DNA from: Clostridiales bacterium
GTDB lineage: Bacteria > Bacillota > Clostridia > Peptostreptococcales > Anaerovoracaceae
Assembly (NCBI GenBank): GCA_009911365.1
Contig: QXXF01000007.1
Location: forward strand, 62,001 to 126,000
Reading direction: 5' to 3'
DNA: 64,000 nucleotides
This document shows positions 1 to 8,336 of this stretch, piece after piece. Position 1 is the first letter of the stretch; every line of letters begins with the position of its first letter. Below the pieces are notes generated by a model. It ran no database searches. It had not been told where the DNA came from and was given only the letters and a program-made list of their open reading frames with translations. The position numbers and the translations under genes are program-made.

Positions 1-1
1 G

Positions 2-82
2 CAAGATTTCAAACAATGCCTGGATACATTGATACAGAACACATACGAGAAAAGACTAAGAAACGAGGGACAAATCAAATGA
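2..82 (+). CDS. 3' end of an upstream gene (partial, unidentified)
   Basis: An open frame enters from the left edge and gives 26 residues ending in NEGQIK before a TGA at 80-82. That stop overlaps the mltG start codon as ATGA, the usual sign of translational coupling, so this is probably the tail of a real gene in the same operon. The tail is charged and probably helical. It is too short to assign to a family. Confidence 0.5.
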   Translation, partial: QDFKQCLDTLIQNTYEKRLRNEGQIK

Positions 83-1149
83 GTGAGGCAAAAGTAAATA
101 AGAAAGGGAAGATCAAATTCGTTGTCATTCTGCTGGCCGTGATTGCGGCCCTGTTAGCTGGCGGCCTTTTTTTCTATGTGCATGGGATTTCCGCTACAGA
201 TCCAAACAGCAAAGAAGACGTGCTCGTTACCATAGAAAATGGGACAGGTGCTCTACAAATCCTCAATCAGTTGGATGAGGCTGGCCTGGTACAGAATAAA
301 CTTTGCGGTAGAGTTTATCTAAAGCTTTCATCGCCAGAAAGTATCCAGGCCAATACTTATGTGTTCAGCAAGGCCATGACCTTGACAGAAATGTTCGATG
401 CCATGAACACGGCGGATCCAAACTATATTTCCCGATCCAAGATCACCATTATCGAAGGCAGCACCATCAATCAGGCGGCGGAAGCCATTGCTAAGGAGAC
501 TGGGTTTTCTAAAAAAGATATCCTGGTCAAATGGTCGGATGAGGATTATCTGAAAGCGTTGATTGATCAGTACTGGTTTCTGACAGATGATATCTTGAAT
601 CCTGATTTGTTGTGTCCGCTGGAAGGATATCTTTATCCTGAGACTTATTTCTTTTCTGCGGAAGATCCGAATCTAGAAGAACTGACAAAAGCCATGCTGG
701 ACAAAATGGACCAGGAGCTGACTCCGCTCAAGGATGATATCAAAACGAGCCTGGACATGACCATCCACGAATTTTTGTCCTTTGCCTCTGTAGTAGAAGC
801 GGAATCCCTCTTTGAAGCGGACCGGGCCAAAATCGCCGGCGTGTTCAAAAATCGTTTGGACAAGAACATGGCGCTTCAAAGCGATATTACCGTGCTTTAT
901 GCCATGGGTGAAAAGAAGGTGAACGTTTCCATCGCAGAAACCAAGACAGACTCCAAATATAACACCTACAAATACACAGGACTTCCAGTAGGTCCGGTCT
1001 GCGCGGTTCCTGTGCGCACTATGAAAGCTTGCGTGAACTATGAGCCGAGCGACTACCTGTTCTTCTTTGCTACCCAAGAGGGAAAGGTGCTATATTCCAA
1101 GACTTATGCGGAGCATCAGAAAATCGTAAATGAGAATAAATGGTATTAA
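79..1149 (+). CDS. mltG: Endolytic murein transglycosylase MltG (YceG family)
   Basis: MltG is a membrane-anchored lytic transglycosylase that cuts nascent peptidoglycan strands and so ends glycan polymerisation. The 356-residue product has a short basic cytoplasmic N-terminus, one membrane segment (about residues 12-33) and an extracytoplasmic YceG domain. The catalytic glutamate is probably E240 in SVVEAES. I chose ATG 79 because a GAGGGA ribosome site lies just upstream and the previous frame ends there as ATGA; an in-frame ATG at 16 has no such support. The stop is followed directly by the trmR start. The order mltG-trmR-trhP matches yrrL-yrrM-yrrN/O of Bacillus subtilis. Confidence 0.93.
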   Translation: MSEAKVNKKGKIKFVVILLAVIAALLAGGLFFYVHGISATDPNSKEDVLVTIENGTGALQILNQLDEAGLVQNKLCGRVYLKLSSPESIQANTYVFSKAMTLTEMFDAMNTADPNYISRSKITIIEGSTINQAAEAIAKETGFSKKDILVKWSDEDYLKALIDQYWFLTDDILNPDLLCPLEGYLYPETYFFSAEDPNLEELTKAMLDKMDQELTPLKDDIKTSLDMTIHEFLSFASVVEAESLFEADRAKIAGVFKNRLDKNMALQSDITVLYAMGEKKVNVSIAETKTDSKYNTYKYTGLPVGPVCAVPVRTMKACVNYEPSDYLFFFATQEGKVLYSKTYAEHQKIVNENKWY

Positions 1150-1794
1150 ATGAATATTATAAATGAAAAAGTTACAGCATATATAGAGGGACTTTATCAA
1201 TCAGTCAGCCCTGCCCTTGGAAAACTGCGAACACAAGCGGAAGCAGAACACGTCCCTATTATTTTACGGGACACGGAAGGTTTTCTTTTGAATCTGATCC
1301 GCATGAAACAGCCAGCCGCTATTTTGGAGATCGGGACGGCGGTAGGGTATTCAGCGGCCTGCATGGCATCGGCCTTTGCGGGATGCAGGATCACTACTAT
1401 TGAAGCGGACCAACAGATGGCGGAAACGGCGAAAAGGAACATTCAAGCCTTGGGCTTTTCTAGCCGGATCCAGGTCTTGACAGGCCAAGGACAAGAGGTG
1501 CTGGATCGATTGGAAGGAAGCTTTGATTTTGTGTTCATCGATGCGGCAAAGAGCCATTATCGGAAATTTTGGGACAAGGCCCTGCCCCTGTGCGAGCCTG
1601 AAGCCGTGATCGTTTGCGACAATGTGCTGATGAAAGCCATGACTGCGTCAGATGAGTATGACCCGAAGAAAAAATATAAGACTAGCATACGCAACATGCG
1701 GGAGTTTCTCGCATATATTGCTGATACGGCAGATGCCTACACTTCGGTCCTACCCATCGGAGACGGTGTGTCCCTCAGTATTTTGAAAGGATAA
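1150..1794 (+). CDS. trmR: tRNA 5-hydroxyuridine O-methyltransferase (TrmR-like)
   Basis: This is a SAM-dependent class I methyltransferase of the O-methyltransferase 3 family, 214 residues. The SAM-binding glycine loop EIGTAVGYSA is at about residues 59-68 and the family motif DAAKSHY at about 131. B. subtilis TrmR (YrrM) methylates 5-hydroxyuridine-34 to 5-methoxyuridine in tRNA. The next gene, a U32-family hydroxylase, would make that substrate, which supports the tRNA role over a catechol-type substrate. The start codon immediately follows the mltG stop, so the two are probably coupled. Family membership is clear; the exact substrate is inferred from gene order. Confidence 0.85.
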   Translation: MNIINEKVTAYIEGLYQSVSPALGKLRTQAEAEHVPIILRDTEGFLLNLIRMKQPAAILEIGTAVGYSAACMASAFAGCRITTIEADQQMAETAKRNIQALGFSSRIQVLTGQGQEVLDRLEGSFDFVFIDAAKSHYRKFWDKALPLCEPEAVIVCDNVLMKAMTASDEYDPKKKYKTSIRNMREFLAYIADTADAYTSVLPIGDGVSLSILKG

Positions 1795-1795
1795 T

Positions 1796-3025
1796 ATGGA
1801 AAAGATAGAACTGCTCGCTCCGGCGGGTGATCTGGAAAAATTAAAGACAGCGGTAGATTACGGTGCGGACGCGGTTTACTTTGGCGGTGAACTGTTCAGC
1901 CTGCGGGCTGGGGCCGGGAACCTGTCCATCCCAGAGATGGAAGAGGGCATCCGCTATGCCCATGAAAAGGGAGCGCGTTGCTACCTTGCTTTGAATATTT
2001 TTGCCCATAACGAAGATATCCTTCCTCTGAAGGCGTATCTCATCAAAATAAAAGCCCTAGACATCGATGCGTTCATCGTATCTGATCCAGGTATTCTCCT
2101 AATGATCCAGGACGCAATTCCAAATGCGGAGATCCATATTTCCACCCAGGCGAACATGACCAATTACAAAACCGCTCAGTTCTGGCAGCAGCAAGGCGTG
2201 AAGCGGATCGTCCTAGCCCGGGAGCTGACCTTTGAAGAGATTATCGGACTGCGAAAAGAGCTGCCGAAAGAAATGGAACTGGAGGCCTTTGTCCAGGGAG
2301 CCATGTGCATCTCTTATTCCGGTAGGTGCCTGCTCAGCAATTTCATGATCGAGCGGGATGCGAACAGAGGACAGTGCGCTCACCCATGCAGGTGGAAATA
2401 CGCTTTGGTAGAAGAGCAGCGTCCAGGAGAGTATTATCCGGTGGAAGAAGATGAACGCGGGACTTACATCCTGAATTCCCGAGATCTTTGCATGATCGAC
2501 CACATCCCGGAATTGGTTCGGGCAGGTGTCGCCTCGGCAAAGATCGAAGGCAGAATGAAAAGCAGCTTTTATGTGGCAACTGTGGTCAGTGCTTATCGAA
2601 AGGCCATCGACGCTTATTATGAAGATCCAGAGCATTACATGTTCTGCGAGAAGTGGATGGAGGAATTGAAAAAAGTCAGCCACCGGGAATTCACCACGGG
2701 ATTTTATTTCAACCAACCTACTAACAAAGACCAGAATTATCAGACCAGTGCCTATACTAGGGACTACAGCTTTATTGGAGTCGTGAAAAGCTATGACCCT
2801 GTGACAAAGATGGCTGTGGTAGAACAGCGGAATAAAATTACAGTGGGAGAAGAAATCGAGGTTTTTGGCCCTTATACGGATTTCTTTACCCAAAGGCTAG
2901 AGGTCCTGCTGGATGAAGAAGGAAATCCCATAGAGTCCGCGCCCCATCCGCAGCAGATTCTGCGGATCAAAATGGAACATCCTGTTTCAGAAAATTTTAT
3001 GTTGAGAAAACGAAAGGAGCAATAA
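1796..3025 (+). CDS. trhP: U32 peptidase-family protein, tRNA uridine-34 hydroxylase (TrhP-like)
   Basis: The 409-residue protein begins with IELLAPAGDLEKLKTAVDYG, the signature start of the U32 family, and has the conserved cysteine-rich segment CISYSGRCLLS...NRGQCAHPCRW at about residues 167-202. Despite the peptidase name, TrhP proteins catalyse prephenate-dependent hydroxylation of tRNA U34. The length matches the long paralogue YrrO of B. subtilis; a separate YrrN-like gene is absent, so one protein probably does the job. It starts one base after the trmR stop, and the two enzymes act in sequence. Confidence 0.88.
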   Translation: MEKIELLAPAGDLEKLKTAVDYGADAVYFGGELFSLRAGAGNLSIPEMEEGIRYAHEKGARCYLALNIFAHNEDILPLKAYLIKIKALDIDAFIVSDPGILLMIQDAIPNAEIHISTQANMTNYKTAQFWQQQGVKRIVLARELTFEEIIGLRKELPKEMELEAFVQGAMCISYSGRCLLSNFMIERDANRGQCAHPCRWKYALVEEQRPGEYYPVEEDERGTYILNSRDLCMIDHIPELVRAGVASAKIEGRMKSSFYVATVVSAYRKAIDAYYEDPEHYMFCEKWMEELKKVSHREFTTGFYFNQPTNKDQNYQTSAYTRDYSFIGVVKSYDPVTKMAVVEQRNKITVGEEIEVFGPYTDFFTQRLEVLLDEEGNPIESAPHPQQILRIKMEHPVSENFMLRKRKEQ

Positions 3026-3028
3026 AGA

Positions 3029-4393
3029 ATGTCAAGTTCTGACCCCGGGTCGCCCTTGGCGGTCCAATTTATTTTTCTATTTGCGTTGATTATCATCAAC
3101 GCTTTTTTCGCTGCGGCGGAAATGGCAGTCGTATCTGTTAACAAAAATAAAATTAAAATCCTTGCTCAAGAAGGAAATAAACGGGCCATAGCGGTCCAAA
3201 ACCTGCTGGAAAACCCAAATGTGTTTCTTTCCACTATCCAGGTGGCTATTACTTTGGCCGGCTTTCTTGCCAGTGCCTCGGCCGCGGTGGGCCTGTCTGA
3301 CGATCTAGGCAGTCTATTAGAGGGTCTGGGTCTTTCCTATACTGTGGCTACAGATCTGGCCGTGGTGATCGTCACCATCATTTTATCTTATGTGACCTTA
3401 GTGCTGGGAGAGCTTTTTCCAAAGCGCCTCGCTTTGCAGCATTCAGAACGGATCGCTATGCTGGTGGTTCGTCCCATCAAATGTATCGCTGTTTTTTCTA
3501 AACCATTCGTATGGTTTCTTTCTGCGTCCGTCAATGTGTTGCTGCGCCTGACCAGGCAGAAAGTCGATATGGACGATGAGGAATTCTCTGAGGATGAAGT
3601 CATGTCCATGCTGGAAGTGGGCCAGGAAAGCGGCGTGTTGAAGGAGGAAGGCAAAAAAATGATCAACAGTATTTTTGCCTTTGATGACAAGCTGGCTTAT
3701 GAAATCATGACGCCCCGGACTGACGTTTTTTCCATTGATATCAACGATCCCATGGAAGAATACATCGATGAACTGATGGAACTGCGATACTCCCGTATCC
3801 CGGTCTACGATGACGACAGCGACAAGGTCATAGGGATCCTCAATATCAAGGATTACTTGATCAAAGCCAGGGAAGAAGGATTTGACAACGTGGATATTGG
3901 CACCATCATCCGTAAGCCTTACTTTGTGCCAGAAACAAAGAATATCGATTCTTTGTTTTACGAGCTGCAAACCACTCGCCAGCAGATCGCCATTCTCATT
4001 GATGAATACGGCGGTTTTTCCGGTATCGTGACCATGGAAGACATTATAGAAGAAGTCATGGGTGACATTGATGACGAATACGACGAGGAAGAGCCGGAGA
4101 TCCAACAGCTGGATGAAAGCACGTATCTGATGGACGGTGCCATGGATCTGGATGACATCAATGAAGAACTGGGCACGGTGCTGGAATCTGACAACAGTGA
4201 AACCATAGGCGGATTCATCATCGATATCCTGGGAGAGATTCCAGATGAAAGTGAAGAGGATCGGATCGTGGAGTTTGAAAATTATATTTTCAAGATCGAA
4301 TCCGTAAAAGACAGGCGGATCGAAAGCGTAAAACTGTATATCATGCCAAAGAAAGAAGAATCAGACCAAGAACAGGAAACAGAAGAAAAGTAA
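3029..4393 (+). CDS. CNNM/CorC-family membrane protein (DUF21-CBS-CorC_HlyC)
   Basis: This 454-residue protein of the hemolysin-C/CorC type has three parts: an N-terminal DUF21 membrane domain (about residues 5-190, with several hydrophobic helices), a CBS pair (about 215-335, with MTPRTDVFSI and the IVTMEDIIEEVMGDI motif at its end) and a C-terminal CorC_HlyC domain. Relatives move or regulate Mg2+ and other divalent cations, or Na+, across the membrane. The C-terminus is strongly acidic. It follows trhP by 3 nt and the transcript probably ends at the hairpin downstream. The ion is not evident from sequence. Confidence 0.88.
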   Translation: MSSSDPGSPLAVQFIFLFALIIINAFFAAAEMAVVSVNKNKIKILAQEGNKRAIAVQNLLENPNVFLSTIQVAITLAGFLASASAAVGLSDDLGSLLEGLGLSYTVATDLAVVIVTIILSYVTLVLGELFPKRLALQHSERIAMLVVRPIKCIAVFSKPFVWFLSASVNVLLRLTRQKVDMDDEEFSEDEVMSMLEVGQESGVLKEEGKKMINSIFAFDDKLAYEIMTPRTDVFSIDINDPMEEYIDELMELRYSRIPVYDDDSDKVIGILNIKDYLIKAREEGFDNVDIGTIIRKPYFVPETKNIDSLFYELQTTRQQIAILIDEYGGFSGIVTMEDIIEEVMGDIDDEYDEEEPEIQQLDESTYLMDGAMDLDDINEELGTVLESDNSETIGGFIIDILGEIPDESEEDRIVEFENYIFKIESVKDRRIESVKLYIMPKKEESDQEQETEEK

Positions 4394-4442
4394 CCTAGAA
4401 TTTCCTTGGATCACGGGGACCCCTTGGACAAAGGAAAATCAG

Positions 4443-4475
4443 GCTGCCGCAAAAGCCACGCGGCAGTCTTTTTTT
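4443..4475 (+). terminator. Rho-independent terminator after the mltG operon
   Basis: A 7-bp stem CTGCCGC/GCGGCAG (4444-4450 with 4460-4466) is followed by TCTTTTTTTA. It separates the mltG-CNNM operon from the spoIIIA operon. Confidence 0.85.
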
Positions 4476-4621
4476 ATGTGCGAAAACATGGAATAAAACC
4501 TTGTCCACGGAATAAGATGTATAGAAGAAAAGGGGAAGCGGCCATGTGAAGAGAATTCTCTCGCTGACCAATAATAGGCTGTCTTCCGTACAAAGAACAA
4601 ATGAGAAAAAGAGGTGCGACC

Positions 4622-5512
4622 ATGAACAACTTAGAGCAAATTTTAAATAAACTTCCCCAAAACATTAGAGGCCCCATCCTGGAGCTGCCGCAGCAGATCC
4701 GAAACACTCTGGAAGAAATTCGTATGAAAACGGGAAGCGATGTCCGGATCCTCGCAGGAAACCAGGAAATCATCGTGGCCTTAAAGGATCACCATCTGGT
4801 CACCAAGGAAGATCTGGACACGATCCTCAATAACCTTCTTGATTATTCTTATTACGCATATGAAGAAGAGCTGGCAAAAGGATACATCACTATCGAAGGC
4901 GGTCATAGAGTCGGAGTCTGCGGCAGAGCCGTCATGAAGCAGGGAAGGGTTTCCTTGATCAAAGAGATCTCTTCCCTCAACATCCGGCGCAGCAGGGAAA
5001 TCATCGGTGCAGCGGAGCAGGTGCTTCCTCATGTTTTGGACAAGGAAGGTGCGCCTAGAAACACGTTGATCGTCTCTCCGCCAAAATGTGGGAAAACCAC
5101 GCTCCTGCGGGACCTGGCTAGGCTCCTCAGCTACAAAGGCTTTAAGATCGGGCTTTGCGACGAACGCTCGGAGATCGCCGGCACTTATCAGGGGAAACCC
5201 TCTTATGATCTAGGGCCTCGGACTGACGTGCTGGACGGATGCCCCAAGGCAGAAGGCATGGCTATGCTGATCAGAGCCATGTCACCGGATGCGGTGGTCA
5301 CAGATGAGATCGGAAAACAGGAAGACATCGCAGCCGTGGAATCAGCCTTATGCGCAGGTGTTTCCATATTGACCACCATCCATGGCAGCAGCAGGGAAGA
5401 TATCGCTGCCTCCAGCATCGGCCCTTTAGTGGACAAAGGGGTATTTTCTAGGATCATCTTTCTGAGCAATGATCCTGTCACTGGTTCGATCTGCGAGGTG
5501 CTCCATGCTTAA
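4622..5512 (+). CDS. spoIIIAA: Stage III sporulation ATPase SpoIIIAA
   Basis: SpoIIIAA is the cytoplasmic secretion-type ATPase of the SpoIIIA-SpoIIQ channel that links mother cell and forespore. The 296-residue product has the Walker A motif PPKCGKTT at about residues 153-160, VVTDEIG as Walker B, and the family's N-terminal domain. ATG 4622 is preferred over an in-frame ATG at 4601 because AGAGGTG sits 7 nt before it. It overlaps spoIIIAB by 8 nt. It is the first of eight genes in canonical AA-AH order. Confidence 0.95.
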   Translation: MNNLEQILNKLPQNIRGPILELPQQIRNTLEEIRMKTGSDVRILAGNQEIIVALKDHHLVTKEDLDTILNNLLDYSYYAYEEELAKGYITIEGGHRVGVCGRAVMKQGRVSLIKEISSLNIRRSREIIGAAEQVLPHVLDKEGAPRNTLIVSPPKCGKTTLLRDLARLLSYKGFKIGLCDERSEIAGTYQGKPSYDLGPRTDVLDGCPKAEGMAMLIRAMSPDAVVTDEIGKQEDIAAVESALCAGVSILTTIHGSSREDIAASSIGPLVDKGVFSRIIFLSNDPVTGSICEVLHA

Positions 5513-6017
5513 GGGAATCCTGTGCCTCATTCTGATCTGCGGCTGCGGCGGGCTGGGAATCCTGAAAGCCCAGACCTATAAACAGCGGCTGGAAGAATTG
5601 ACGGACCTACAGGATATGCTGGGAATAACGCAAACTGAAATGCACTACCGGAAAGACCCGCTGCCCACTGTCTTTGGGCGGATCTCCGCTTACAAAGACA
5701 ATAGAGCCATGGAACTGCTGTGGGACTGCAGTCTAGCCATGAAGGATAGTATGGACATCAAACAGTGCTGGGAAAGCTCTATGGAATACGCCTATCAGGG
5801 GAGCTGCCTGAAAAAGGAAGATCTGGCTATTATCCAAGACTTGGGCCTGCAGCTTGGAAAAAGCGACATCCAGGGGCAGGAGGCCATGTTTTCCATGATG
5901 AAAACAAAGCTGGAGATCCAGATCCAAGAAGCGTTGAAAGAAAAAGAAACAAAGGGGAAAATGTACAAGAGCCTTGGCTTTTCCATAGGTATCGTCATTG
6001 CCATCCTCTTGATTTAG
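5505..6017 (+). CDS. spoIIIAB: Stage III sporulation protein SpoIIIAB
   Basis: This 170-residue protein has hydrophobic segments at both ends (about 4-20 and 150-168) flanking a helical soluble part, the layout of SpoIIIAB, a relative of type II secretion GspF proteins. Normal length is about 171. ATG 5505 has a GAGGTG site 5 nt upstream and overlaps the spoIIIAA end, which indicates coupling; an in-frame ATG further upstream at 5469 lacks a site. Function is assigned from family and position. Confidence 0.92.
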   Translation: MLKGILCLILICGCGGLGILKAQTYKQRLEELTDLQDMLGITQTEMHYRKDPLPTVFGRISAYKDNRAMELLWDCSLAMKDSMDIKQCWESSMEYAYQGSCLKKEDLAIIQDLGLQLGKSDIQGQEAMFSMMKTKLEIQIQEALKEKETKGKMYKSLGFSIGIVIAILLI

Positions 6018-6030
6018 GAGCGTGTGTAAC

Positions 6031-6231
6031 ATGAATATGGATATCGACATTATTTTTAAAATCGCAGGGATTGGCATTGCCATAGCCGTGTTGAACCAGA
6101 TCCTGGTCCGGGCAGGCAGGGAAGAGCAGGCCATGATGACCACCCTGGCAGGCATTGTCATCGTCCTGTTTCTCATTGTGGATATGATCAGCCAATTCTT
6201 TGATACTGTAAAGACCCTCTTTCAATTTTAA
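6031..6231 (+). CDS. spoIIIAC: Stage III sporulation protein SpoIIIAC
   Basis: A 66-residue protein with two predicted membrane helices, the usual size and shape of SpoIIIAC, which with SpoIIIAD forms part of the membrane base of the forespore channel. TAGGAG at 6015-6020 lies 10 nt before ATG 6031; an in-frame GTG at 6022 would be only 1 nt from that site and is less likely. Confidence 0.92.
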   Translation: MNMDIDIIFKIAGIGIAIAVLNQILVRAGREEQAMMTTLAGIVIVLFLIVDMISQFFDTVKTLFQF

Positions 6232-6243
6232 GGAGGCCTACTT

Positions 6244-6627
6244 GTGGATATTATGAAAATCGCCGCCATAGCCATAGCGGGGGTGATCATGGCAGCTGTA
6301 GTCAAAAGCTTCAAGCCGGAGCTGTCCCTCTATGTGGTATTGGCTACCATCATGGTCATTTTCCTCATGGCTCTGGACAAACTGACCGCTGTCTTCCAAT
6401 TTCTCAGCTCTGTGTACGGAGAGATGACCTATGGAAAAGATTTCTTCCCCATCATTGTCAAGGTGTTGGTCGTGGCTTATTTGGCGGATTTCACATCTCA
6501 GCTCTGCAAGGACGCAGGAGAAAGCGCCATAGGCAGCAAGGTGGAACTGGCAGGAAAGATCGTCATTTTCTATCTGTCCATGCCCATCTTGCTAGCCATC
6601 CTGGAATTGATCAATTCCATACTGTAA
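6244..6627 (+). CDS. spoIIIAD: Stage III sporulation protein SpoIIIAD
   Basis: A 127-residue integral membrane protein with four hydrophobic segments, matching SpoIIIAD in size and position. It has a GTG start: AAGGAGG at 6231-6237 is 6 nt away, a much better fit than the in-frame ATG at 6253. The conserved GKDFFPIIVK and SQLCKDAGE segments lie at about residues 61-71 and 82-90. Confidence 0.92.
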   Translation: MDIMKIAAIAIAGVIMAAVVKSFKPELSLYVVLATIMVIFLMALDKLTAVFQFLSSVYGEMTYGKDFFPIIVKVLVVAYLADFTSQLCKDAGESAIGSKVELAGKIVIFYLSMPILLAILELINSIL

Positions 6628-6642
6628 GAAAGGAGGCGTGAT

Positions 6643-7737
6643 ATGGATTACGATTCCATTATCCAAGAGCAGATGAACAAACTGGAGCTGGACGAACTGG
6701 AACAAATCATGGAGGATGCGGCGGAACAGAGCAGGGGGATCTTTTCTTCGCTTTCCACAGACGAAATCGTGCAAAGCATGATAGATGGAAAGCCTCTTTT
6801 TGATTCAGAGGTCATGATACAAAATTTGCTGGATGTGTTTTTGTATGAAGTAAAAGTAGGACTAGTACTGGGCGTGGAGATCATCAGCATCTGCATTGTA
6901 ATGGGACTTTTAAAGAATTTTTCCAATTCTTTTGGGGACAAACCGGTTTCCACCCTGGGGACCGTGGTATGCAGCTGTTTAGTAATCACCTTGTGCCTGA
7001 AAAATTTTATGATTACTTATCACGCCTGCCTGGACACCCTCAATGTAATGACCGGCACCATGCAGGTGCTGCTGCCCATCCTGATTCCGCTGCTTGTCAG
7101 TATGGGGGGTTTTTCCTCTGGCGGGGTGCTGAACCCTGTGATCTTAGGAGCCATCACCGCATTCAACACGGCTTTGCAGAAATTCATTCTGCCCATTTTG
7201 TTCATCTCCAGCATCTTTGTGCTGATCAACGCCCTGACAGAAAAGGATTATGTCAGCAGGTTAGCGGCATTTTTGCGGAAAGCGGCCGTGTTTTTCACGG
7301 GCTTCGCAGTGACCGTTTTCACAGGGCTCACAGCGATCCAGGGGCTGGTAACAAAGACAGCGGACGGACTTTTAGTGAATACCGCCAGATATTCGGTGGA
7401 CAATTTCGTACCCATCGTAGGGGGATTTGCGGCTGACTCTATCGATATGGTGCTCAGCTGCGCAGGAGTGATCAAAAATGGAATCGGCGTATTAGGCATT
7501 ATCATCATCCTGTGTCTTTTAGTGATCCCTGTGGTCAAGATTTTGGCCATCGCAGTGATCTACAAGCTCACGGCCATCCTGACTGCGCCTATTGCCACCA
7601 AGCAGATCGCCGGGAGCCTGGATGAGATGGGGAGCGCGGTCATTACCATGGCGGTCATCCTTGGACTGTGCGCGCTCATGTTTCTGATTTTCCTGACGAT
7701 CATTATCAGCATAGGAGGAGGGACGTTATGGAAGTAA
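6643..7737 (+). CDS. spoIIIAE: Stage III sporulation protein SpoIIIAE
   Basis: A 364-residue polytopic membrane protein, the largest membrane subunit of the SpoIIIA channel, with a soluble N-terminal part (about 1-75) and several helices from about 75 to the C-terminus. The length is a little below the roughly 400 residues of Bacillus homologues, mainly in the N-terminal part. A GGAGG site precedes ATG 6643. Its end overlaps the spoIIIAF start by 10 nt. Confidence 0.93.
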   Translation: MDYDSIIQEQMNKLELDELEQIMEDAAEQSRGIFSSLSTDEIVQSMIDGKPLFDSEVMIQNLLDVFLYEVKVGLVLGVEIISICIVMGLLKNFSNSFGDKPVSTLGTVVCSCLVITLCLKNFMITYHACLDTLNVMTGTMQVLLPILIPLLVSMGGFSSGGVLNPVILGAITAFNTALQKFILPILFISSIFVLINALTEKDYVSRLAAFLRKAAVFFTGFAVTVFTGLTAIQGLVTKTADGLLVNTARYSVDNFVPIVGGFAADSIDMVLSCAGVIKNGIGVLGIIIILCLLVIPVVKILAIAVIYKLTAILTAPIATKQIAGSLDEMGSAVITMAVILGLCALMFLIFLTIIISIGGGTLWK

Positions 7738-7895
7738 TGAAAGAATGGGTCCGAAATATTTTCATCCTCATACTGGCACTGACCTTTATCGAAATGCTGC
7801 TGCCGGTTTCCAGGATGGAGAAATACATCAAATTTATCTTTTCTCTGGTAGTCATGGCTACGATTTTGTCGCCGCTGCTGATTTTCCTGGAATAA
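7728..7895 (+). CDS. spoIIIAF: SpoIIIAF, membrane part only (55 residues)
   Basis: The product starts MEVMKEWVRNIFILILALT, typical of SpoIIIAF, and consists of two membrane helices ending LSPLLIFLE, then a stop. SpoIIIAF of B. subtilis is about 206 residues, with an extracytoplasmic ring-building domain after the helices. Here that domain is missing. Only 42 nt separate the stop from the next start, so this is deletion or lineage loss of the domain and not a single frameshift. GGAGGAGGG precedes ATG 7728. It overlaps spoIIIAE, so it is still coupled to its neighbour. Identity rests on position plus the N-terminal match. Confidence 0.8.
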   Translation: MEVMKEWVRNIFILILALTFIEMLLPVSRMEKYIKFIFSLVVMATILSPLLIFLE

Positions 7896-7937
7896 GCGGC
7901 CATAGGCCCAATATATATAGTAAGGAGAGTGAACGCG

Positions 7938-8336
7938 ATGTTTGAAAAACTGAAAAAGGATCCAAAAATGAAGGATCTGGCTATAAAAATCATTGCTATT
8001 TTGATCATCCTGTCTGTCGCCCTTTTATCCTTTGATGTATTTACGCAAAACAAGGATGGGCGAAAGCAGATCATTGATGATGACGGCGGGACGGAAGCAG
8101 CCCTTTGCAATATCCTGACAGACATCAAGGGGGTGGGGGAGGTGGATGTGATGCTGCAATACAATGAAGAAAATCAGATATCCGGCGTGATTGTCACAGC
8201 AGAGGGCGCAGGGAACCCAGTGGTCAGGAACAATCTGGTCAACGCAGTCCGAGCCGTGTTCAATATACCGGTATCCAGCGTGGTGGTCTTTGAAAAAGAC
8301 AGCGCGATTCAAAAAGATGGAGGAGAGGAATCATGA
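7938..8336 (+). CDS. spoIIIAG: SpoIIIAG, short form
   Basis: This ring-forming protein of the forespore channel has 132 residues here, against about 200-230 in Bacillus. It has one membrane helix (about 16-35) and the C-terminal half of the ring-building fold (GVIVTAEGAGNPVVRNNLVNAV, given as residues about 84-105). The insertion between the first strand (GVGEVDVMLQY) and this helix, which forms the large beta-triangle in B. subtilis, is reduced to a few residues. ATG 7938 has TAAGGAG 10 nt upstream; the GTG at 7929 is too close to it. The stop overlaps spoIIIAH as ATGA. Confidence 0.85.
   Translation: MFEKLKKDPKMKDLAIKIIAILIILSVALLSFDVFTQNKDGRKQIIDDDGGTEAALCNILTDIKGVGEVDVMLQYNEENQISGVIVTAEGAGNPVVRNNLVNAVRAVFNIPVSSVVVFEKDSAIQKDGGEES

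Noticed and set aside
2213-2893. Long antisense open frames, for example opposite trhP, CNNM and ftsK
   Set aside because: They mirror codon bias of strongly supported genes on the other strand and encode no recognisable domain or ribosome site.
4541-4621. Sigma-E promoter for spoIIIAA
   Set aside because: AATAATA and CGTACAAA are loosely like sigma-E elements but bases and spacing fit poorly; I do not list it, although a sigma-E promoter is expected here.
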